Shown: positions 36,954-46,043, numbered from the stretch's first letter. The stretch is DNA of 64,000 bases from Brevundimonas intermedia (GCF_027922165.1 NZ_BSFD01000011.1:351936-415935), one strand, 5' to 3'. Made by a program: numbers and translations. The notes: a model not told the origin generated them from the sequence alone.

Positions 36954-38092
36954 CAGGCGACCTCTCTCACGCGCTCTGCGGCGCGTGTCTTGTGCTTGTC
37001 GTAGGCGGCGATCCAGGCGTCGGCGAACCACATCCAGTCGCTCTCTGTCGTGCCCCAGCCACCGGAAACGCGCACGCCCCCGGTGGCCAGAGCGTTCAAT
37101 CCCATGGCGCTGATGGTCTTGGACGGCTTGACCTTGCCCGACGAACAGGCCGAGCCCGCCGACACCATGACCCCGGCCATATCAAGAATGATAAGTTGTT
37201 GAGGACTGTCCCAGCCCTCCACCGCCATGAACAGGGTATTGGGCAGGCGCGCCACATCACCGCCGATCACGGTCGCCCCGGCGGCCCTGACCCGCGCCTC
37301 GGCGGCGTCGCGCCACCCGACATGCGAGGCCATCGTCTCCAGGTCACGCGCGGCGCTGTCGGCGGCCACGCCGAACCCGGCGATGCCCGGAACATTCTCG
37401 GTCCCGGCGCGCAGGCCCCGCTCCTGCCCCGCCCCGTGCAGGATGCGAACACCCGACACGCCTTCCTTGAGGATCAAGGCCCCGACGCCCTGCGGTCCGC
37501 CCAGCTTGTGCGCCGACAGGGTCAGGCTGTCCGCATCCAGAACCCGCATATCGACCGGGATCTTGCCCGCCGACTGGATGGCGTCGACATGCAGCCAGCC
37601 CCCGGCCGCGCACACCAGTGCGGCGGCCTCGACCACGGGCTGGATCACGCCGCTCTCGTTGTTCGCATGATGGACGGCGACCACAGCCCGGCCGGGACGC
37701 GCCAACGCCTGCGACAACCAGTCCAGATCGACGACGCCGTTCGCATCCACCGGCAGCACCTCGACGGGCGCGCCCGCATTCGCCGCGGCCTCGGCCACGC
37801 ACGGATGTTCGGTCGCCGAAACAATCAGCCGCTCGCATCCGGCGGCCAGGGCGCTCGCGATACCCTGAGCATTCGCCTCGGTCCCGCCGCTGTTGAACAC
37901 CACGGCCGTCGGATCGGCCCCGACCAGTTCACCGACCTGAGCCCTCGCCGTCTCGACCCGCGCCCGCGCCCGCCGCCCGGCCGCATGGACCGCGGACGGA
38001 TTGCCGTTATCAGCTAGGGCCTTGGCCATGATCTCCAACACTTCCGGCCGCACCAGGCCCGAGGCGTTGTAGTCCAGATAGACGCTGGTCAT
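36953..38092 (-). CDS. Cysteine desulfurase, IscS/NifS-like (group I)
   Basis: The 379-residue PLP enzyme belongs to the NifS/IscS class: [59 protein letters not shown], the PLP-lysine block [19 protein letters not shown], and the loop Cys in [17 protein letters not shown]. Group I enzymes carry this long mobile loop, unlike SufS. It lies between the Rrf2 regulator and sufB, so the operon codes for two desulfurases. It could supply sulfur to SUF or to other acceptors such as tRNA thiolation. ATGA and TGATG overlaps bind it to both neighbours. Confidence 0.93.
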   Translation of the reverse strand: MTSVYLDYNASGLVRPEVLEIMAKALADNGNPSAVHAAGRRARARVETARAQVGELVGADPTAVVFNSGGTEANAQGIASALAAGCERLIVSATEHPCVAEAAANAGAPVEVLPVDANGVVDLDWLSQALARPGRAVVAVHHANNESGVIQPVVEAAALVCAAGGWLHVDAIQSAGKIPVDMRVLDADSLTLSAHKLGGPQGVGALILKEGVSGVRILHGAGQERGLRAGTENVPGIAGFGVAADSAARDLETMASHVGWRDAAEARVRAAGATVIGGDVARLPNTLFMAVEGWDSPQQLIILDMAGVMVSAGSACSSGKVKPSKTISAMGLNALATGGVRVSGGWGTTESDWMWFADAWIAAYDKHKTRAAERVREVA

Positions 38093-38571
38093 GCCGCCAC
38101 CCCCACAGCCTGCGGCGGTTCGACGTTGCGGCGACGCTGACCCGTGCGGTTCATCACCACGTCCTCCAGGGACACCCCGGCCAGATAGCGATGGATCTCG
38201 TCGCCTAGGTCTTCCCAGAGTTCATGGGTGATGCAACGCTCGCCGGCCAGCATACAGCCCTTGGGCGATCCGTGGGCCACGCAGCGCGTCGCCCGGATCG
38301 GTTCGTCCACCGCAAGCACGATTTCGGCCACCACCGTCTCCTGCGCCCCCTTGGCCAGACGATAACCGCCGCCGGGTCCGCGCACGCTCTTGACCAGGCC
38401 GCTCTTGCGCAGCCGGGCGAACAACTGCTCCAGATAGCTCAGCGAAATTTCCTGGCGCGCAGCGATCTCGGCCAGCGAAACCGCCCGGATTTCGCCGCTC
38501 TCGCCGCGTCCGTTCTTCGCCAGATCGGCCATCGCCATTACGGCGTATCGTCCCTTGGTCGACAGACGCAT
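38089..38571 (-). CDS. Rrf2-family Fe-S-sensing regulator (IscR/SufR-like)
   Basis: The 160-residue protein has the Rrf2 winged helix: MRLSTKGRYAVMAMADLA, SLAEIAARQEISLSYLEQLF, and the wing VRGPGGGYRLAK. The likely cluster ligands are C97, C106 and C113 followed by H116 (CVAHGSPKGCMLAGERCITH). The first Cys spacing is wider than the C-x5-C-x5-C of E. coli IscR. It heads the suf operon and should repress it when cluster supply is adequate, as for alphaproteobacterial IscR. A dyad in its promoter (38652-38668) is a candidate operator. Confidence 0.92.
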   Translation of the reverse strand: MRLSTKGRYAVMAMADLAKNGRGESGEIRAVSLAEIAARQEISLSYLEQLFARLRKSGLVKSVRGPGGGYRLAKGAQETVVAEIVLAVDEPIRATRCVAHGSPKGCMLAGERCITHELWEDLGDEIHRYLAGVSLEDVVMNRTGQRRRNVEPPQAVGVAA

Positions 38572-38651
38572 ATCGCACCTTCAAAAATTGCGCGCTTTCC
38601 GGGGCTCTTGTGCTAGAACCCGCGCCTTCGCAAAGGCGCCTCGCTTGCGGA

Positions 38652-38682
38652 GGGACTTAGAAAGTCCCACCTCAGCGGTCAA
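38652..38682 (-). promoter_or_regulatory. Candidate suf promoter with overlapping operator dyad
   Basis: On the minus strand TTGACC (38682-38677) is followed after 17 bases by TAAGTC (38659-38654). The perfect dyad GGGACTT-AGA-AAGTCCC (38652-38668) covers the -10 and part of the spacer. A repressor bound there would block RNA polymerase, which suits the Rrf2 gene just downstream. The -10 match is weak; the dyad itself is unambiguous. Confidence 0.45.
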
Positions 38683-38729
38683 GTATTACGCACACGCGAA
38701 ATGACAGTTGAACGGATTCCAGAGCCCCT

Positions 38730-39380
38730 ATGCCTGAAGTCATCCTGCCCGGCGCCTCCGGTCGCATCGAAGGCCGCTATTCCCCGGGCAAGCGCCCGAA
38801 CGCTCCGATCGCGTTGATTCTGCACCCGCATCCCAAGGCGGGCGGTCACATGAACAACCCGGTCGCAGTCACCCTGCACCAGCTGTTCCAGCAGCGGGGC
38901 TTCGCCACCCTGCGCTATAATTCGCGCGGCGTCGGCAAGTCGCAGGGCGAGTTCGATTCCGGCATCGGCGAACTGGCCGACGCCGCCACCGCCCTCGACT
39001 GGCTTCAGTCGAACAACCCCGGCGCCAGCCAGACCTGGGTCGGCGGCTATCAGTTCGGGGCCTATATCGGCATGCAACTCCTGATGAGACGCCCGGAGAC
39101 GGACGGGTTCATCTCGGTCTCGCCGCCGTCGAACATGTACGACTTCAGCTTCCTGGCCCCCTGCCCGGCGTCCGGCCTGTTCCTGCACGGCACGGCCGAC
39201 ACCATCGTGCCGCCGGTCGAGGTCGAGCGCGTGGTCAACAAGCTGCGCACCCAGAAGGGCATCATCATCGACTACGAACTGGAAGAGGGCGCGAGCCACT
39301 TCTGGCAGGACCATATGAGCGCCGTCGAACGCCGTGTCGGGGCCTATCTGGACAAGCGTCTGGAAGAAAAGCCGGCCTGA
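38730..39380 (+). CDS. Alpha/beta hydrolase-fold protein lacking the nucleophile serine
   Basis: The 216-residue protein is a COG2945-type alpha/beta hydrolase. It has LILHPHPKAGGHMNNPVAVT, TLRYNSRGVGKSQGEFDSG and the acid strand LHGTADTIVPP, and ends with the His-bearing EEGASHFWQDHM. The nucleophile elbow, normally GxSxG, reads GGYQFGAYIG, with Gln at about residue 108. The Asp and His positions are kept, so the fold is intact but serine catalysis is not expected. It may bind a ligand or act by other chemistry. It is divergent from the suf operon and followed by a hairpin overlapping its stop codon. Confidence 0.88.
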   Translation: MPEVILPGASGRIEGRYSPGKRPNAPIALILHPHPKAGGHMNNPVAVTLHQLFQQRGFATLRYNSRGVGKSQGEFDSGIGELADAATALDWLQSNNPGASQTWVGGYQFGAYIGMQLLMRRPETDGFISVSPPSNMYDFSFLAPCPASGLFLHGTADTIVPPVEVERVVNKLRTQKGIIIDYELEEGASHFWQDHMSAVERRVGAYLDKRLEEKPA

Positions 39381-39393
39381 ACCTCAGGCCGGC
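39371..39393. terminator. Hairpin at the 3' end of the hydrolase gene
   Basis: GCCGGCCTGA and TCAGGCCGGC form a perfect 10-bp stem around ACC. The stem includes the TGA stop codon. The following CTCATCCTT is only weakly T-rich. It lies between convergent genes and could serve both. Confidence 0.6.
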
Positions 39394-39400
39394 CTCATCC

Positions 39401-40381
39401 TTACGAGGCGGACGGTGCGTCTGTCCGTGTCCGCCATAGCGAATAGGCCACCCCGGCGGCCAGGATCACGGCCGTTACGCCCAGGGACATCGCCGGCGGA
39501 ACCTTTTCCAGGCCCATCAGGGGCGCGACGATCACCTTGCCGCCGATGAAGATCAACAAGACGGCGAGGGCCTGTTTCAGATAGGCGAAGCGGTGGATGA
39601 CCGCCGCCAGGGCGAAATACAGCGCCCTCAGGCCCAGAATGGCGAAGATATTAGACGTGTAGACGATGTACGGGTCGGTCGTGATGGCGAAGATGGCCGG
39701 CACCGAGTCCACGGCGAACACCAGATCGGCGAACTCGATCATCACCAGCGCCAGGAACAATGGCGTGGCGTGAAGTGAGATCCGCCCTGCCGCGTTGGGT
39801 TGGCGCACGAAAAAGGCGTGGCCGTGCAGTCTCTCGGTCACCGGTAGATGCCGACGCAGCCAGGCCAGAATCCGGTTGTCGGCGATGTCCTGCTCGCTCT
39901 CGTGCCGCGCCGTAAACATCTTCACACCGGTGAAGATGAGGAAGGCGGCGAAGACATAAAGCACCCACTCGTAGCGGCTGACCAAGGCCGCCCCCGCCGC
40001 GATCATGATCGCCCGTAGTACGATAACCCCCAGAATGCCCCAGAACAGCACCCGATGCTGATAGAGGCGCGGGATCGAAAACGCTCCGAAAATCATGGCG
40101 ATGACAAAGACATTGTCCATCGCCAAACTCTTCTCGATGGCGAAGCCGGTCACATACTCCAGCGCCTTCTGCTGACCCAGCTCCCACCAGACGAAGCCGC
40201 CGAAACCGATGCCGATCGCGATATACATGGCCGACAGGGCCAGGCTTTCGCGCACGCCAATCTCGTGATCCTTTCGGTGCAGCACGCCCAGGTCCAGCGC
40301 CAGAAGAGCCGCCACGACCCCCATGAAGCCCAGCCACATCCAGGCAGGCTTCCCCAGCCATTCTGCCAGCAGAAATTCCAT
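39401..40381 (-). CDS. TerC/Alx-family integral membrane protein
   Basis: A 326-residue protein with about nine hydrophobic segments and the TerC/Alx hallmarks ALDLGVLHRKDHEIGVRESL, EKSLAMDNVFVIAMIFGAF and FADLVFAVDSVPAIFAITTD. The acidic residues in the last two blocks are conserved across the family. Alx and related proteins are linked to Mn2+ export, alkaline pH or tellurite resistance. The start at 40381 (MEFLLAEWLG) has GGGG six bases upstream; an ATG at 40393 is in frame. I looked for a yybP-ykoY Mn2+ riboswitch in the divergent gap and did not recognise one. Confidence 0.88.
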   Translation of the reverse strand: MEFLLAEWLGKPAWMWLGFMGVVAALLALDLGVLHRKDHEIGVRESLALSAMYIAIGIGFGGFVWWELGQQKALEYVTGFAIEKSLAMDNVFVIAMIFGAFSIPRLYQHRVLFWGILGVIVLRAIMIAAGAALVSRYEWVLYVFAAFLIFTGVKMFTARHESEQDIADNRILAWLRRHLPVTERLHGHAFFVRQPNAAGRISLHATPLFLALVMIEFADLVFAVDSVPAIFAITTDPYIVYTSNIFAILGLRALYFALAAVIHRFAYLKQALAVLLIFIGGKVIVAPLMGLEKVPPAMSLGVTAVILAAGVAYSLWRTRTDAPSAS

Positions 40382-40564
40382 ATCAAACCCCATCCTGTCA
40401 CATCGGCGCTCGACATCGCGATCAGTTGGATCGCCAGAGGGGCCCGTATCGCCGCATCGAAATGGCTAAAACAGGCTAGGTTTTTCGTCAACCGGCGCTA
40501 CATCCGCTAACCTGCGTCATGCCGACGCTGGGGAACCCAGCCCCTCAACTGCCGCTTCAGCACC

Positions 40565-41881
40565 ATGACGCAACCAACACCTCGCCTTGCAACCGCAGCC
40601 CCCGGACGGGTCCACGACATCGTCATCATCGGTGGCGGCGCAGGCGGGCTGGAGCTCGCGGCGCGCCTAGGCCGGAAGTTCGGACCGCCCGAGGGCCGCC
40701 GGCGCGTCCTGCTGATCGACCGCTCCATCTTCCATCTTTGGAAGCCCAGCCTGCATGAGGTCGCGGCCGGGTCGCTGGACAGCCATCAGGAAGGCCTGTC
40801 CTATCCGGTCTTGGCGCGCCGCAACCATTTCAGCTTCGCCTTGGGCGACCTGACGGGGCTCGACCCGACCAGCAAAACCCTGACCCTGGGTGAAATCCGG
40901 GACCAGGACGGCGCCGTCTTGGTCAAGCCCCGCACCCTGTCGTTCAACACCCTGGTGCTGGCGATCGGCAGCGGATCGAACCTGTTCAACACGCCCGGCG
41001 CGGCCGAACACGCGCATCTGCTGGAGGACGTCGCCGACGCCGAAGCCTTCAACAAGCGGCTGACCGCCGCCTTTCTCGCCTCCGCCTATTCCGACGAGCG
41101 AACGCTGAACATCGCCATCGTCGGCGCGGGCGCGACCGGAGTCGAGCTGTCCACCGAGCTGATCGAGGGTCACGACGAGCTGTCGGCCGGTCTGGCCCCG
41201 GACCAGAAATTCGATCTCAACATCACCATCGTCGAGGCGGCGCCGCGCATCCTGGGCGGCCTTCCTGAAACCGTTTCGACCAAGGCGGCTCATGCCTTGG
41301 AAGCCAAGGGCGTGCGCTTGCTGACCGACGCCAAGGTCGACGCGGTCCACGCCGACCGGCTGGAGACCTCCAGGGGCCCGGTACCGGCCGACCTGATCGT
41401 CTGGGCCGCTGGGGTCAAGGCGGCCGACACGAACCGCGACCTGGGCCTGACCACCGGCCGCATCAACCAGTTCGTCGTGGACGACCATCTGCGCGCCTCT
41501 GCGCCGGGCGTCTACGCCATGGGCGACTGCGCCGAGGCGCCGGGGCCCGATGGCCGCCCTGTCCCCGCACGCGCCCAGGCCGCAGCCCAGCAAGCCGCCT
41601 ATCTGTCCAAGGCCCTGTCCGACCCGTCGCGCGATCCCGGCCCGTACGTCTATCGGGACAAGGGCTCGCTGGTGTCGCTGGGCGGTGATCGCGGCGTCGG
41701 CTCCTTAATGGGAAACCTCGGCGGTCCGAACTTCCTGATCGAAGGCCTGATCGCCAAATGGGCCTATATGGCCCTGCACCTCGACCACCACCGGGCCATT
41801 CTGGGCGTCCGCCGCACGGCCCTGCTGGCCCTGTCCCGCCTGCTTCATCGCCGCGTCTCCGGCCGTCTGAAGCTGCACTAA
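40565..41881 (+). CDS. ndh: Type II NADH:quinone oxidoreductase (NDH-2 family)
   Basis: The 438-residue flavoprotein has an N-terminal FAD Rossmann motif (IVIIGGGAGGLELAARLG), the active region SLHEVAAGSLDSHQEGLSYP, a second nucleotide-binding motif (IAIVGAGATGVELSTEL) and the FAD-closing GVYAMGDCAEAPGPDG. The C-terminal AKWAYMALHLDHHRAILGVR is the membrane-anchoring helix of NDH-2. It should pass electrons from NADH to quinone without pumping protons. It is divergent from the TerC gene and converges on the antiporter gene. Confidence 0.92.
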   Translation: MTQPTPRLATAAPGRVHDIVIIGGGAGGLELAARLGRKFGPPEGRRRVLLIDRSIFHLWKPSLHEVAAGSLDSHQEGLSYPVLARRNHFSFALGDLTGLDPTSKTLTLGEIRDQDGAVLVKPRTLSFNTLVLAIGSGSNLFNTPGAAEHAHLLEDVADAEAFNKRLTAAFLASAYSDERTLNIAIVGAGATGVELSTELIEGHDELSAGLAPDQKFDLNITIVEAAPRILGGLPETVSTKAAHALEAKGVRLLTDAKVDAVHADRLETSRGPVPADLIVWAAGVKAADTNRDLGLTTGRINQFVVDDHLRASAPGVYAMGDCAEAPGPDGRPVPARAQAAAQQAAYLSKALSDPSRDPGPYVYRDKGSLVSLGGDRGVGSLMGNLGGPNFLIEGLIAKWAYMALHLDHHRAILGVRRTALLALSRLLHRRVSGRLKLH

Positions 41882-41912
41882 AACCCAGGCCTGGGGCGCC
41901 GTCGCCGAAGCC

Positions 41913-43553
41913 TCAGAGGTAGCGCAACTCCTGCAGATCGACCTCGCGGATCATCCGCCGCGCGGTCACCTCGTCCAGCTGACGCGACCGCGCCATCCGC
42001 GTCAGTTCATCCCTTTCCGCGGCCAGGCCCGCCAGCCACAGCCGACGCTCCACATCGTCGATCTTGCGCGCCAGGAAGGCGTCGTCCTCGTCCGTGCGGG
42101 TGTGGGTCTCGATGCGTCGGCGATAGACCTCCATTATCCGGCTGGCGATGTCGGAATAGAGGTCCGGGTTGGTCTTGCCTTCGGCCATGGCGTGGGACAC
42201 GTCCTCGACGGCGCGCAGAGCGGCTGACGCGGCGGCGACACGCCCGCGATCCGCCTCGCGCTCCTGCGACGGTTCCGGCGGCAATTCGACGCCCTTCATC
42301 AGACGCGGCAAAGCGAAGGTGGCGACCAACAGCGAGACGATGATCACCCCCGCCGCCAGGAAGATCGCCAGGTTGCGCGACGGCATCGGCGATCCGTCCG
42401 CCAGAACGAACGGCAGGGTCAGAATACCCGCCAAAGTGATGGCGCCTCGCACGCCGGCCAGCGACATCACCATCGTCAGTCTCAGCCCCACCTTGGCCGG
42501 AGGCCCGCGATGGCGGCGCCGGAACAGGGTCAATTTCAGCGAGGTCCAAACCCACACGAACCGCAGTGCGGCCAGGGCGGCGACGATGGCGAAGACATAG
42601 ACGGCCAGCCACCAGACTTCCGGCCGACTGGTCCCCCGCACCACCTCCGCCGCCCGCGCCATAATCGACGGCATCTGTTCGCCCAGGATGACGAAGATGA
42701 TGCCGTTGGCGACGAACTGAACCGTGTCCCACACCACGCCGCGTCGGATGCGGGTCATGGCCAAGGACTGACCGCCGATTCCTCCGCCCCGTTCGGTGAA
42801 GCTCATGGTCACGCCCGCCGCGACCGCCGCCAGAATGCCTGAAGCGTGCAGTTCTTCGGCGACCAGATAGGCCGCGAACGGGATCAGCAGGCTGATCAGG
42901 ATCTGCGCCCCGACGTCTTCGCCCCAGCGGCGACTGACGAAGGCCTTGGCGGAACTGATGGCCATGGTCACCAGAACCCCGACCGCCACGCCGACCAGCG
43001 CCAGCCAGGCGAAAGTTACCAAGGCGCCGCTGACCGAGAAGGCGCCCGTGGTCGCCGCCGCCACCGCGATCCGCATGCAGGTCAGGCCGGTGGCGTCGTT
43101 CAGCAGCGATTCGCCTTCGAGAATGTGCATCAGCCGCTTCGGGATCGGCGCGCGCGCGGCGATGGCCTTGACCGCGATGGGATCAGTCGGCGACAGGATG
43201 GCGGCCAGGGCGAAAGCCACCGGCAAGGGCATCTCGGGGATCATCCACCAGATCAGGAAGCCCAGACCGACGACGGTGAACAGCACCAGCCCCAGGGCCA
43301 GTTCCAGGATCACCGCCCGGTCGCGGAACAGGGCCTCCTTGGGGATCCGCCAGCCGTCCAGAAACAGCAGGGGCGGCAGGAACAGCAGGAAGAAGATATC
43401 CGGCTCCAGATCCACCGTCGTACCCGTCGCCAGCACGATGGCGGCTCCCAGGCCGATCTGCACCAGTGGCAAGGCGATCCGCGTGATCCTTGCGACCGAT
43501 CCCGACACCACGACGGCCAGAAGCAGCAGCAGCACGGTCTCGATCAAATGCAT
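41913..43553 (-). CDS. Na+/H+ antiporter, NhaP/CPA1 family
   Basis: The 546-residue protein has about 12 membrane segments in the first 410 residues: MHLIETVLLLLLAVVVSGSV, FFLLFLPPLLFLDGWRIPKE, LAAILSPTDPIAVKAIAARA and LEGESLLNDATGLTCMRIAV, the last two carrying the conserved acidic residues of the ion site. VVMSLAGVRGAITLAGILTL is a further CPA1 block. A cytoplasmic helical tail of about 130 residues follows (AASAALRAVEDVSHAMAEGK). The likely role is Na+(K+)/H+ exchange for pH and salt balance. It is three bases downstream of hflX and may share its transcript. Confidence 0.92.
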   Translation of the reverse strand: MHLIETVLLLLLAVVVSGSVARITRIALPLVQIGLGAAIVLATGTTVDLEPDIFFLLFLPPLLFLDGWRIPKEALFRDRAVILELALGLVLFTVVGLGFLIWWMIPEMPLPVAFALAAILSPTDPIAVKAIAARAPIPKRLMHILEGESLLNDATGLTCMRIAVAAATTGAFSVSGALVTFAWLALVGVAVGVLVTMAISSAKAFVSRRWGEDVGAQILISLLIPFAAYLVAEELHASGILAAVAAGVTMSFTERGGGIGGQSLAMTRIRRGVVWDTVQFVANGIIFVILGEQMPSIMARAAEVVRGTSRPEVWWLAVYVFAIVAALAALRFVWVWTSLKLTLFRRRHRGPPAKVGLRLTMVMSLAGVRGAITLAGILTLPFVLADGSPMPSRNLAIFLAAGVIIVSLLVATFALPRLMKGVELPPEPSQEREADRGRVAAASAALRAVEDVSHAMAEGKTNPDLYSDIASRIMEVYRRRIETHTRTDEDDAFLARKIDDVERRLWLAGLAAERDELTRMARSRQLDEVTARRMIREVDLQELRYL

Positions 43554-43556
43554 GGG

Positions 43557-44870
43557 TCAGTCGGCCAGGTCAGGATAGAGACGCTCGAATCGTCCCAATG
43601 CCGCAGGATGAAGCCTCACTGTGACGTGGGTGCGGCCTTCCGCGTCGGTGTCCCGCGACGTCACCCGCCCGTGCTCATAAAGCCAGGCCAAGGCCTCGCC
43701 CTGCTCGGGCTTTAGTTGCAGATGCGTCTCCGGATCGTCGTCGATCAGGCCGGCGATGGTTTGACGCAGCGGCTCGATCCCCTCGCCCGTCCAGGCGGAG
43801 ACCGCGACCGCCTCGCCGTGCTGGGCCAGCCGTTGGGCCTGGCCCAGCACGGCCTCGCGCGCCTCGTCGTCCAGCAGGTCGATCTTGTTCCAGACCTCGA
43901 GCACGCGACGCGTCTTGCCTTCGGGCGTCTCGATCTGTTTCAGCACAGCTTCAACATCCTTCGCCTGGGCGTCGCTGTCGGCCGAGGCGATGTCGCGGAC
44001 GTGCAGGATCAGATCGGCTTCGCCCACCTCTTCCAAGGTGGCGCGGAAGCTTTCGACCAGTTCGTGCGGCAGGTCGGAGATGAAGCCGACGGTGTCCGCC
44101 ACGATTGCCGGCCGGCCTTGCGGCAGGCGGATGGTCCGCTGGGTCGTGTCCAGAGTGGCGAACAACAGGTCCTTGGCGAAGACCTCGGATCCCGTCAGCC
44201 GGTTGAACAGCGTCGACTTGCCGGCGTTGGTGTAGCCGACCAGGGCGATGGTCGGGAACGGGACCTTCTGGCGCTGCTTGCGGTGCAGCCCGCGCGTGCG
44301 GCGCACCTCTTCCAACTCGGCCTTCAGCCGCACGATCCGGTCGGCGATCAGGCGCCGGTCCAGCTCGATCTGGGTTTCGCCGGGACCGCCGGTCGAGCCG
44401 GTGCCGCCCCGCTGACGCTCAAGGTGGGTCCAGGTCCGCACCAGGCGCGACCGCTCATAGTCCAGCCGCGCCAGCTCAACCTGCAGCCGGCCTTCCTTGG
44501 TGCGCGCGCGGCGTCCGAAGATTTCCAGGATCAGGCCGGTGCGGTCGATGACCTTCACCTCCCATGCCTTCTCCAGATTGCGTTGCTGCACCGGGGTCAG
44601 GGCGTCATCAATGATGACCGCCTCCGCGTCGGCCGCGCGGACCAGGGCGGCCAGTTCCTCGACCTTGCCGCTTCCGAACAGGGTGGCAGGCGTGGTCCCA
44701 CGCAGTCGCACGATCTCTTCGGCGCGCACGTCAAGGTCCAGCGCGCGGGCAAGGCCCACGGCTTCCTCAAGGCGCTCACTGGCCAGCCGAGGGCTGTCGG
44801 AGCGTCGGTCGGGATGGATGACGACCGCCCGGATCAGAGGGACGGCGTGGTCGATCAGTTTTTGGGTCAA
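43557..44870 (-). CDS. hflX: GTPase HflX
   Basis: HflX is a ribosome-associated GTPase that splits stalled or hibernating ribosomes. The 437-residue protein has the N-terminal HflX domain (EIVRLRGTTPATLFGSGKVE), the Gly-rich loop RQRGGTGSTGGPGETQIELD, Walker A VGYTNAGKSTLFNRLTG, VADTVGFISDLPHELVESF and the NKIDLL motif. The start is a TTG at 44870 directly after the hfq stop, so translation depends on coupling or on weak initiation. hfq-hflX adjacency is ancient and widespread in proteobacteria. Confidence 0.95.
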   Translation of the reverse strand: MTQKLIDHAVPLIRAVVIHPDRRSDSPRLASERLEEAVGLARALDLDVRAEEIVRLRGTTPATLFGSGKVEELAALVRAADAEAVIIDDALTPVQQRNLEKAWEVKVIDRTGLILEIFGRRARTKEGRLQVELARLDYERSRLVRTWTHLERQRGGTGSTGGPGETQIELDRRLIADRIVRLKAELEEVRRTRGLHRKQRQKVPFPTIALVGYTNAGKSTLFNRLTGSEVFAKDLLFATLDTTQRTIRLPQGRPAIVADTVGFISDLPHELVESFRATLEEVGEADLILHVRDIASADSDAQAKDVEAVLKQIETPEGKTRRVLEVWNKIDLLDDEAREAVLGQAQRLAQHGEAVAVSAWTGEGIEPLRQTIAGLIDDDPETHLQLKPEQGEALAWLYEHGRVTSRDTDAEGRTHVTVRLHPAALGRFERLYPDLAD

Positions 44871-45116
44871 TCAGTCTTCTTCGGCGTCGGGCTCGTACAG
44901 CTGCACGGGCGCGGACGGCATGATGGTGGAGATGGCGTGCTTGTACACCAGCTGGGACTGGCCATCGCGGCGCAGCAGCACACAGAAGTTGTCGAACCAG
45001 GTCACGATTCCCTGCAGCTTGACCCCGTTGACCAGGAAGATGGTCAGCGGCGTCTTGGTCTTGCGGACCGAATTGAGGAAGGTGTCCTGAAGGTTCTGAC
45101 GTTTGTCTTGCGACAT
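44871..45116 (-). CDS. hfq: RNA chaperone Hfq
   Basis: Hfq pairs small RNAs with mRNAs. The 81-residue protein starts [20 protein letters not shown] and carries the Sm1 motif [20 protein letters not shown] and the Sm2 motif [12 protein letters not shown] (the usual YKHAIST block). The short acidic tail YEPDAEED is as in alphaproteobacteria. The ATG at 45116 is preceded by AGGAAAAACCTGCC; upstream in-frame codons to 45209 were rejected. A 156-base gap separates it from the methyltransferase gene, enough for its own promoter. Confidence 0.97.
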   Translation of the reverse strand: MSQDKRQNLQDTFLNSVRKTKTPLTIFLVNGVKLQGIVTWFDNFCVLLRRDGQSQLVYKHAISTIMPSAPVQLYEPDAEED

Positions 45117-45272
45117 GGCAGGTTTTTCCTGTTCTTGGTTGTTCGTCGCCGTGGGAGCGGCGTCGGGGCAGATATCGACCGAGAGCGACCTTAGACGCCG
45201 CCTAACCACACCCGCAACGGTCGATGACCGCTTTTTCTAGTTCGTCGCTGTGCTGTCGGTCTTCAAGATGCG

Positions 45273-46034
45273 TCAAGCCGTGCGCCGACCGCGAATACAG
45301 GCGCCGTGGAACCCCCCGTGGTCCGTATGGGACAGTTCGACGTCGGCGACCCCTGCATCGAACAAGATCGCAGAGATCACGGTCAGATCATAATCGAACA
45401 TGACCATCTCGCCCTTGGCCAGTTTGCGCAGAGCTTTGACATTGGAGACCGTGGTAAAGTTCTCGCCCAAGACGATGCGCCCGCCTGGAACGGAGGCGTG
45501 TCGCGGGTCTCGATATAGAGCGAACTGAAGGGTGACGAAGCCGCCGGGCGCCAATCGCGCCATCAGGGCCTTCAGCAAAGGGTAGCCGCGCTCAGGGGGT
45601 ATATGCTGAAAGACGATCAGCGAAACAATCCAGTCAAAAGCGCGATCAGGCAACTCTCGCCCGAACGTCGCGCCCGCAGGCACATTGTGACGCGCCTCTA
45701 CCAGCATAGACTCCGAGATATCGACGCCAAACACGTCGCCCGTCACCGAGGCCAAGGCGCGTGTCAGCCGGCCGACGCCACAGCCGAAATCAAGCGCGGA
45801 TTTTGGCGCAAAGTCGGGATACCGCCCCCTCAACCATCTGACCTCGTGCTCGATCCCCTGCACGCCGCTCCGGAAGAAGTCAGCCAGAACCTCATCATTC
45901 AGATTGTCTGACTTGAAGCGCGGGTCCGTCAGGACGCCGTAATAGGGATTTGTGCGAGCGATCTCTTCCCAATCGGCATCAGTATCACGCGGAGCGACGT
46001 CAGCGGCGCTCCGACCGAACAAGGTCTTGAGCAT
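45273..46034 (-). CDS. SAM-dependent methyltransferase, class I
   Basis: The 253-residue protein has a Rossmann methyltransferase core: SALDFGCGVGRLTRALASVT is motif I, DVFGVDISESMLVEARHNVP is motif II, and FDWIVSLIVFQHIPPERGYP is the post-I/motif IV region. The N-terminal ~50 residues (DWEEIARTNPYYGVLTDPRF) and the C-terminal GGFHGACIRGRRTA are less familiar. The substrate is not evident. The start at 46034 has GAGGG six bases upstream. Its GC is visibly lower than that of its neighbours and it interrupts the ntrX-dat-hfq order, so it may have been acquired. It starts nine bases after dat. Confidence 0.85.
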   Translation of the reverse strand: MLKTLFGRSAADVAPRDTDADWEEIARTNPYYGVLTDPRFKSDNLNDEVLADFFRSGVQGIEHEVRWLRGRYPDFAPKSALDFGCGVGRLTRALASVTGDVFGVDISESMLVEARHNVPAGATFGRELPDRAFDWIVSLIVFQHIPPERGYPLLKALMARLAPGGFVTLQFALYRDPRHASVPGGRIVLGENFTTVSNVKALRKLAKGEMVMFDYDLTVISAILFDAGVADVELSHTDHGGFHGACIRGRRTA

Positions 46035-46043
46035 GGTCATCCC

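Noticed and set aside
40382..40564. yybP-ykoY Mn2+ riboswitch ahead of the TerC gene
   Set aside because: The divergent gap was read on the minus strand for the conserved internal-loop sequences and none was recognised.
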